From positions 1-8,062 of the forward strand of contig NZ_LGEG01000054.1 of NCBI RefSeq assembly GCF_001280125.1: a stretch of DNA of 8,062 nucleotides. Direction: 5' to 3'. Shown here one piece after another: positions 5,474 to 8,062 of this stretch. The notes under the pieces are model-generated. The model searched no databases, was not told the DNA's origin, and worked only from the letters and a program-made list of their open reading frames with translations. Positions within the stretch are counted from its first letter, which is position 1; every line of letters begins with the position of its first letter. This DNA is from Streptomyces sp. NRRL F-6492 (lineage in GTDB: Bacteria > Actinomycetota > Actinomycetes > Streptomycetales > Streptomycetaceae). Both the position numbers and the translations under genes were made by a program.

Positions 5474-6880
5474 ATGCACAAGCGTGCCCGTAAGAGTCTC
5501 GTCACCACGGCGGCCACCGCCGCCGTGTTCGCCGTCGGCACCGCGGCCGCCCCCGCTCACGCCGCCGACGCCCCGGTCAAGAACCGGGTCCTGGTGGTCG
5601 TGGTCGACTTCAAGGACGCCCGGCACTCCGACGCCGAGGCGCTCAAGCAGGACGCCCGCAAGGAGTACTTCGGCGGGCCGCAGTCGATCGCGGGCTACTA
5701 CACCAAGGTGTCCCAGGGCGCCTTCACCTACGTCCCGGCCGCGAAGGAGCAGGTCGTCGGGCCGTACGAGCTGGACCTTCCGCAAAAGCCCTGCGACGCC
5801 GGGGCGGTCTACGAGGCTGCCGAGAAGGCCGTGCTGGCCGACGGCTACACCGAGAAGGACTACGACAGCATCTCCATCCTCCAGCCCGGCACCGGAAGCG
5901 AGTGCGCCTGGCTCGGACTCGGCTCCATGCCCGGCCCCAAGACCTGGCTCCAGGTCGGCGAGGACAACAAAACCGGCAAGACCGCCCTGGTCCACGAGCT
6001 CGGCCACAACCAGGGCTTCAACCACCACAAGCGCGACGAGTGCACCGACGGCGACCTCGCCCGCTGCACCACCGGCGAGGGCTACAGCAACAAGAGTCCC
6101 ATGGGCGGCGGGGGCACCGGCGTCGGCTTCGCCGCCCCCGAACTGATCGGCCGCGGCTGGCTCTCCGACGGCCAGGCCGTCACCGTAGCGAAGTCCGCCA
6201 CCTTCACACTCCACCCGCTCTACGGCGGCGCGCCCGGCGGCGTCCGCGCCCTGGACATACCGCTGGGCGGCAAAGACCGGATGGTGGTGGAGTACCGCCA
6301 CGAGGACACCACCTACACCGACAAAGAGGACGGCAACCTCGACGCGAACCTCGAAGGCGTGCACGCCTACCTGGTGCCCGAGGGCAACTACAACAAGTCC
6401 CGCCTGATCGACCCCACCCCGGGCGAGACCAAAGGAAGCGAGGACGCCCTCGCCTCACTGACCGACGCGGCGAACAAGGTGAAGATCGACGTCAAGAAGT
6501 CCGGCAACGGCTCGGCCACCGTCGCGGTCAACCTCAACGGCACGCCCGCACCCGCCGAGGCCGGATCCCCCGCGAAAAGCACCACCGTCACGCCCGCCCC
6601 GCAGGCCCCGGCCGCAGAGAGCACCCCGGTGTCCGAAGAAGGCACCGACGCCGACGCGGCCGCCACGCCCGGGCGCTCCTCCACCGCCCCCGCCCCGACC
6701 GGCCACACGAAGGCGGACGGCACCGGCACCGATGCCGATGCCGATGCCGATGCGAAGAACCTCGCGGAGACCGGAGGCAGCTCCGCAACCCCGCTGATCG
6801 CCGGTGCCGGCGTCCTGCTGGCCGCGGCCGGCGCCGTATGCCTGTTCACCATGCGCCACCGCGGACGCCGCCGGGCCTGA
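5474..6880 (+). CDS. Secreted gametolysin-like zinc metalloprotease with LAETG sortase anchor
   Basis: A 468-residue exported protein. A Sec signal peptide covers residues 1-30 (KRARK, hydrophobic Ala/Val core, AHA cleavage site). The mature part starts with a strand like those of secreted M11/M6-type peptidases (NRVLVVVVDF, 37-46). The metzincin zinc motif HELGHNQGFNH (174-184) supplies His174, Glu175, His178 and His184; Met210 in SPMGGG is the likely Met-turn. Gly181 and the following Met-turn fit peptidase family M11 (gametolysin) best; M6 is an alternative. Residues about 230-355 form a beta-rich C-terminal domain, 356-428 an Ala/Pro/Thr/Asp linker with a DADADADA run. The end is a cell-wall sorting signal: LAETG (430-434), hydrophobic segment (about 438-459) and RHRGRRR tail. 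LAxTG is the motif known for class E sortases of Streptomyces. The ATG at 5474 follows AAGGA (5464-5468). It should act at the cell surface; the substrate is unknown. It lies 108 bases after the lectin-sigma gene, so cotranscription is possible. Confidence 0.92.
   Translation: MHKRARKSLVTTAATAAVFAVGTAAAPAHAADAPVKNRVLVVVVDFKDARHSDAEALKQDARKEYFGGPQSIAGYYTKVSQGAFTYVPAAKEQVVGPYELDLPQKPCDAGAVYEAAEKAVLADGYTEKDYDSISILQPGTGSECAWLGLGSMPGPKTWLQVGEDNKTGKTALVHELGHNQGFNHHKRDECTDGDLARCTTGEGYSNKSPMGGGGTGVGFAAPELIGRGWLSDGQAVTVAKSATFTLHPLYGGAPGGVRALDIPLGGKDRMVVEYRHEDTTYTDKEDGNLDANLEGVHAYLVPEGNYNKSRLIDPTPGETKGSEDALASLTDAANKVKIDVKKSGNGSATVAVNLNGTPAPAEAGSPAKSTTVTPAPQAPAAESTPVSEEGTDADAAATPGRSSTAPAPTGHTKADGTGTDADADADAKNLAETGGSSATPLIAGAGVLLAAAGAVCLFTMRHRGRRRA
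6731..6754 (+). repeat. Six-base tandem repeat encoding Asp-Ala
   Basis: Four copies of GATGCC, the last as GATGCG, encode DADADADA in the linker just before the LAETG signal. GAT is an uncommon Asp codon in this gene, which otherwise prefers GAC, suggesting recent slippage-type expansion. The copy number could vary between strains and change stalk length by two residues per unit. Confidence 0.7.
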
Positions 6881-7093
6881 CCTGCCCGCGCCGGAAAGGA
6901 CCCCGCGAAGCACACGGTGCGCCTCGGGGCCCGAACCACCGACACAGGGCCGACCACCGGCAGAGGACACCGTCTCGACGGACAGATCCCACATACCTGA
7001 TGGTCCTCGCCCTGAACGAACGGCTCGCTCATGACCGCACCGTAACGGAACAGGCATACCGGCCACCGCCACAACCACAAGACCGAGAACGGC
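6881..7093. other. Long untranslated stretch after the protease gene
   Basis: No convincing gene is seen. A 37-codon plus-strand frame from ATG 7000 to TGA 7111-7113 has no Shine-Dalgarno sequence and its stop falls inside the terminator stem. A minus-strand frame from ATG 7033 also lacks an RBS. The stretch is best read as the 3' untranslated region of the protease transcript. Confidence 0.45.
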
Positions 7094-7119
7094 GCCCCCT
7101 CACCGAACCGTGAGGGGGC
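7094..7119 (+). terminator. Strong hairpin terminator downstream of the protease gene
   Basis: GCCCCCTCAC (7094-7103) and GTGAGGGGGC (7110-7119) form a perfect 10-bp stem with loop CGAACC. There is no T tract, which is usual for Streptomyces terminators. It is the first strong hairpin after the protease stop, 213 bases upstream, and it isolates that transcript from the next gene. Being symmetrical, it could stop transcription from either side. Confidence 0.75.
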
Positions 7120-7190
7120 ACAGCCGATCCGCGGCCGTCCGTCGAACGTGGCCGGCACCGGCTCCTCGCACACGGGATGCGCCCGACCCC

Positions 7191-7220
7191 TTGACGCTGC
7201 TCGGCACGCGGGCGGATCGT
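7191..7220 (+). promoter_or_regulatory. Candidate promoter of the gene at 7261
   Basis: TTGACG (7191-7196) resembles a housekeeping -35 box, and GATCGT (7215-7220), 18 bases later, is a poor match to a -10 box. It lies in the right place, about 40 bases before the ATG at 7261 and after the terminator at 7094-7119. The boxes resemble those proposed upstream of the hydrolase. Confidence 0.28.
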
Positions 7221-7260
7221 GGCCGTTCGCATCACGCTCCACCCCGAAAGGGGGCCCTGC

Positions 7261-7692
7261 ATGTCGCTCACCTGACGCTACGTCGTACGCCCCGACGGCT
7301 CCTTCTTCCGCGTCGGCAACATCAACGGCGGCCTCGACAACGTCACCGACGAAAAACTCGCCCGGCTCGATGTCCACCGGGACGAGGACGAACAGCCGGC
7401 TCCGCCGTGCTCCCACTGCGGCGGGAAGCTCCTGCTGCACTGGTACGGCCCGCTCATCACCGGCCTGATGCTGCTGGAACTCCGCCCGGCCTGCGACGCC
7501 CGCCGCCCGGCCGCCCGCGCCCTCATCCACTGGCACCGGGACACCGACCGCGCCCCGGAAGCACTGCCCCAGATCTTCGAGGATTGGGAGACCGAAGCCC
7601 TCCACGTCCGCGGCTGGGTCCGCGCCCCACAGCCCGAAGCCCAGTCCGGCCCGGCGGCCCACCTGAGCCTCGTACCGCCCGAACAGGACTGA
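7261..7692 (+). pseudogene. Hypothetical CxxC protein gene interrupted by TGA at codon 5
   Basis: A continuous high-GC3 frame of 144 codons runs from ATG 7261 to TGA 7690-7692 and is interrupted only by TGA at 7273-7275. The ATG has an excellent RBS (AAAGGGGG, 6 bases away), so the initiation site is intact: MSLT, stop, then RYVVRPDGSFFRVGNING. No other in-frame ATG or GTG occurs before ATG 7468, which would remove half the protein including its CxxC (PCSHCGGKL, Cys50 and Cys53, counting the stop as residue 5). Cys78 and a His/Trp-rich LIHWHRDTD segment follow. I do not recognise the family; a metal-binding or zinc-ribbon-like fold is possible. A TGG (Trp) to TGA change would explain it. The body is otherwise undamaged, so the mutation is recent, a sequencing error, or tolerated by readthrough. 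Confidence 0.6.
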
Positions 7693-7704
7693 GAACAGCA
7701 CCGC

Positions 7705-7744
7705 GATGAAGCCTGCGGAACCTACCGGCTCCGGAGGCTTCGTC
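7705..7744 (+). terminator. Long imperfect hairpin terminator
   Basis: Starting 12 bases after the stop codon at 7692, the sequence folds as GAAGCCT (7708-7714) with AGGCTTC (7735-7741), CGGA (7716-7719) with TCCG (7730-7733), and CC (7721-7722) with GG (7727-7728). The loop is TACC, with two single mismatches. Outside this, GAT (7705-7707) can pair with GTC (7742-7744) through one G-T pair. This is the expected terminator of the 7261-7692 transcription unit. Confidence 0.72.
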
Positions 7745-7966
7745 CATGCTCTACGTTCTCTGCCAACGAGCCCTGCTTCCGTAGGACATGCCACCCACCG
7801 TGCCCAGAGTGAAGCTCTTGCCCAGGCGGGCTGGTGCCGATGGCAGACCTTGCTTCGGAAAAGGGGAGCTGGCTGTCAGCGCGGACGAGTATTTTTTAAG
7901 ATCCACGGCCACTCGTGCGCGAGTGCCAAGGCACGCAACCAGCAGCGAGATCACTCTTCCCGTTAA
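7745..7966. other. Unassigned stretch between terminator and IS element
   Basis: GC content falls and codon bias disappears. Overlapping frames of about 70 codons exist on both strands (plus 7788-8006, which runs into the IS; minus 7751-7954), but neither has an RBS or known motif. A T-run (7892-7897) and a perfect 6-bp hairpin CACTCG/CGAGTG (7910-7925, loop TGCG) are the only structures seen. The T-run precedes the hairpin, so it is not a plus-strand terminator. Confidence 0.4.
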
Positions 7967-8062
7967 GAGGTTGTCTCACGTGGTGAGTTTCGCGAGCTTC
8001 TTGTAACAGGTCAGGGCGGCTGCGAGACCGAGGAAGGCCAGGAAGTGCGAGCCCTTCCGCTC
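7967..8062 (-). mobile_element. Insertion sequence end, continues past the window
   Basis: Sequence character changes at about 7967, where GAGGTTGTCTCACG begins, immediately outside a transposase stop codon, as expected for an IS terminal inverted repeat. The preceding TTAA (7963-7966) may be the target site or its duplication. The other end is outside the window, so length, opposite repeat and target duplication cannot be checked. Confidence 0.6.
7976..8062 (-). CDS. IS5-family-like transposase, C-terminal fragment (partial)
   Basis: The minus strand encodes the last 28 residues and the stop codon (TGA at 7978-7976) of a protein ending HFLAFLGLAAALTCYKKL and then AKLTT. From memory of the family, this closely matches the C-termini of IS5-family DDE transposases widespread in Streptomyces, including the ERxxxHFLAFL segment after the final catalytic Glu region. 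The start and the DDE residues lie beyond the right edge, so intactness cannot be judged. The stop codon is within about 10 bases of the presumed IS end, typical of such compact elements. Confidence 0.75.
   Translation of the reverse strand, partial: ERKGSHFLAFLGLAAALTCYKKLAKLTT

Noticed and set aside
7000..7113. 37-codon plus-strand frame after the protease
   Set aside because: No Shine-Dalgarno sequence, and the stop lies inside the terminator stem.
7273..7275. TGA as a selenocysteine codon
   Set aside because: Position 5 in a non-redox context, no SECIS-like hairpin noticed immediately downstream, and a simple Trp-to-stop mutation explains it.
6388..7794. 468-codon minus-strand frame
   Set aside because: Crosses the protease tail, the terminator and the small gene antisense; low-complexity composition typical of a shadow frame.
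7751..7954. 67-codon minus-strand frame left of the IS
   Set aside because: The purine-rich sequence before the GTG is too close to act as an RBS, and no motif is recognisable; kept only as a possibility in the unassigned stretch.
7788..8006. 72-codon plus-strand frame entering the IS
   Set aside because: No usable RBS spacing, weak codon bias, and its end is read through the IS terminus, so it is not an intact gene.
1..8062. CRISPR array, tRNA or rRNA genes
   Set aside because: No regularly spaced direct repeats and no cloverleaf or rRNA-like segment were seen on reading both strands.

Overview
The window looks like chromosomal DNA from Streptomyces or a close relative. GC content is very high, convincing genes use G or C at almost every third codon position, Shine-Dalgarno sequences are AGG-rich, and the protein types fit: a CocE/NonD-type hydrolase, an ECF sigma factor with a zinc-finger/membrane/lectin tail, and a secreted protein with a LAxTG sortase signal. 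No database search was possible, so family names rest on motifs read by eye.

Layout, left to right. (1) 1-354 is mostly unassigned; it may hold the 3' end of an upstream gene and a candidate promoter. (2) 355-2058 (+) is a complete CocE/NonD-type serine hydrolase. (3) 2211-2657 (-) is a small membrane protein convergent with it, whose 5' end looks damaged. (4) 2700-3658 is a gene-poor 'scar': a plus-strand coding-like fragment broken across three frames (2711-2967), a possible small minus-strand ORF (3153-3398), and a decayed IS5-type transposase helix-turn-helix fragment (about 3295-3440). (5) 3659-5365 (+) is the centrepiece. One polypeptide joins an ECF sigma factor, an anti-sigma-like zinc finger, a transmembrane helix, a Pro/Ser/Thr-rich stalk and a ricin-type lectin domain. 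(6) 5474-6880 (+), 108 bases downstream, encodes an exported gametolysin-like zinc metalloprotease with a C-terminal LAETG sorting signal. Its leader contains a perfect 10-bp inverted repeat. (7) 6881-7120 is an untranslated stretch ending in a strong hairpin terminator. (8) 7261-7692 (+) is a small hypothetical gene with a good RBS and ATG but a TGA at codon 5, followed by a long imperfect terminator hairpin. (9) 7976 to the window end (-) is the C-terminal end of an IS5-family-like transposase, whose element continues beyond the window.

Working model (inference): the 3659-5365 protein is a one-piece envelope sensor. Its outward-facing lectin domain would sense a glycan or wall state, the tethered sigma factor would respond, and the neighbouring sortase-anchored metalloprotease would be a target, an effector or even an upstream regulator. 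The flanking regions show repeated transposon insertion and gene decay, so this two-gene unit sits in a plastic part of the chromosome.
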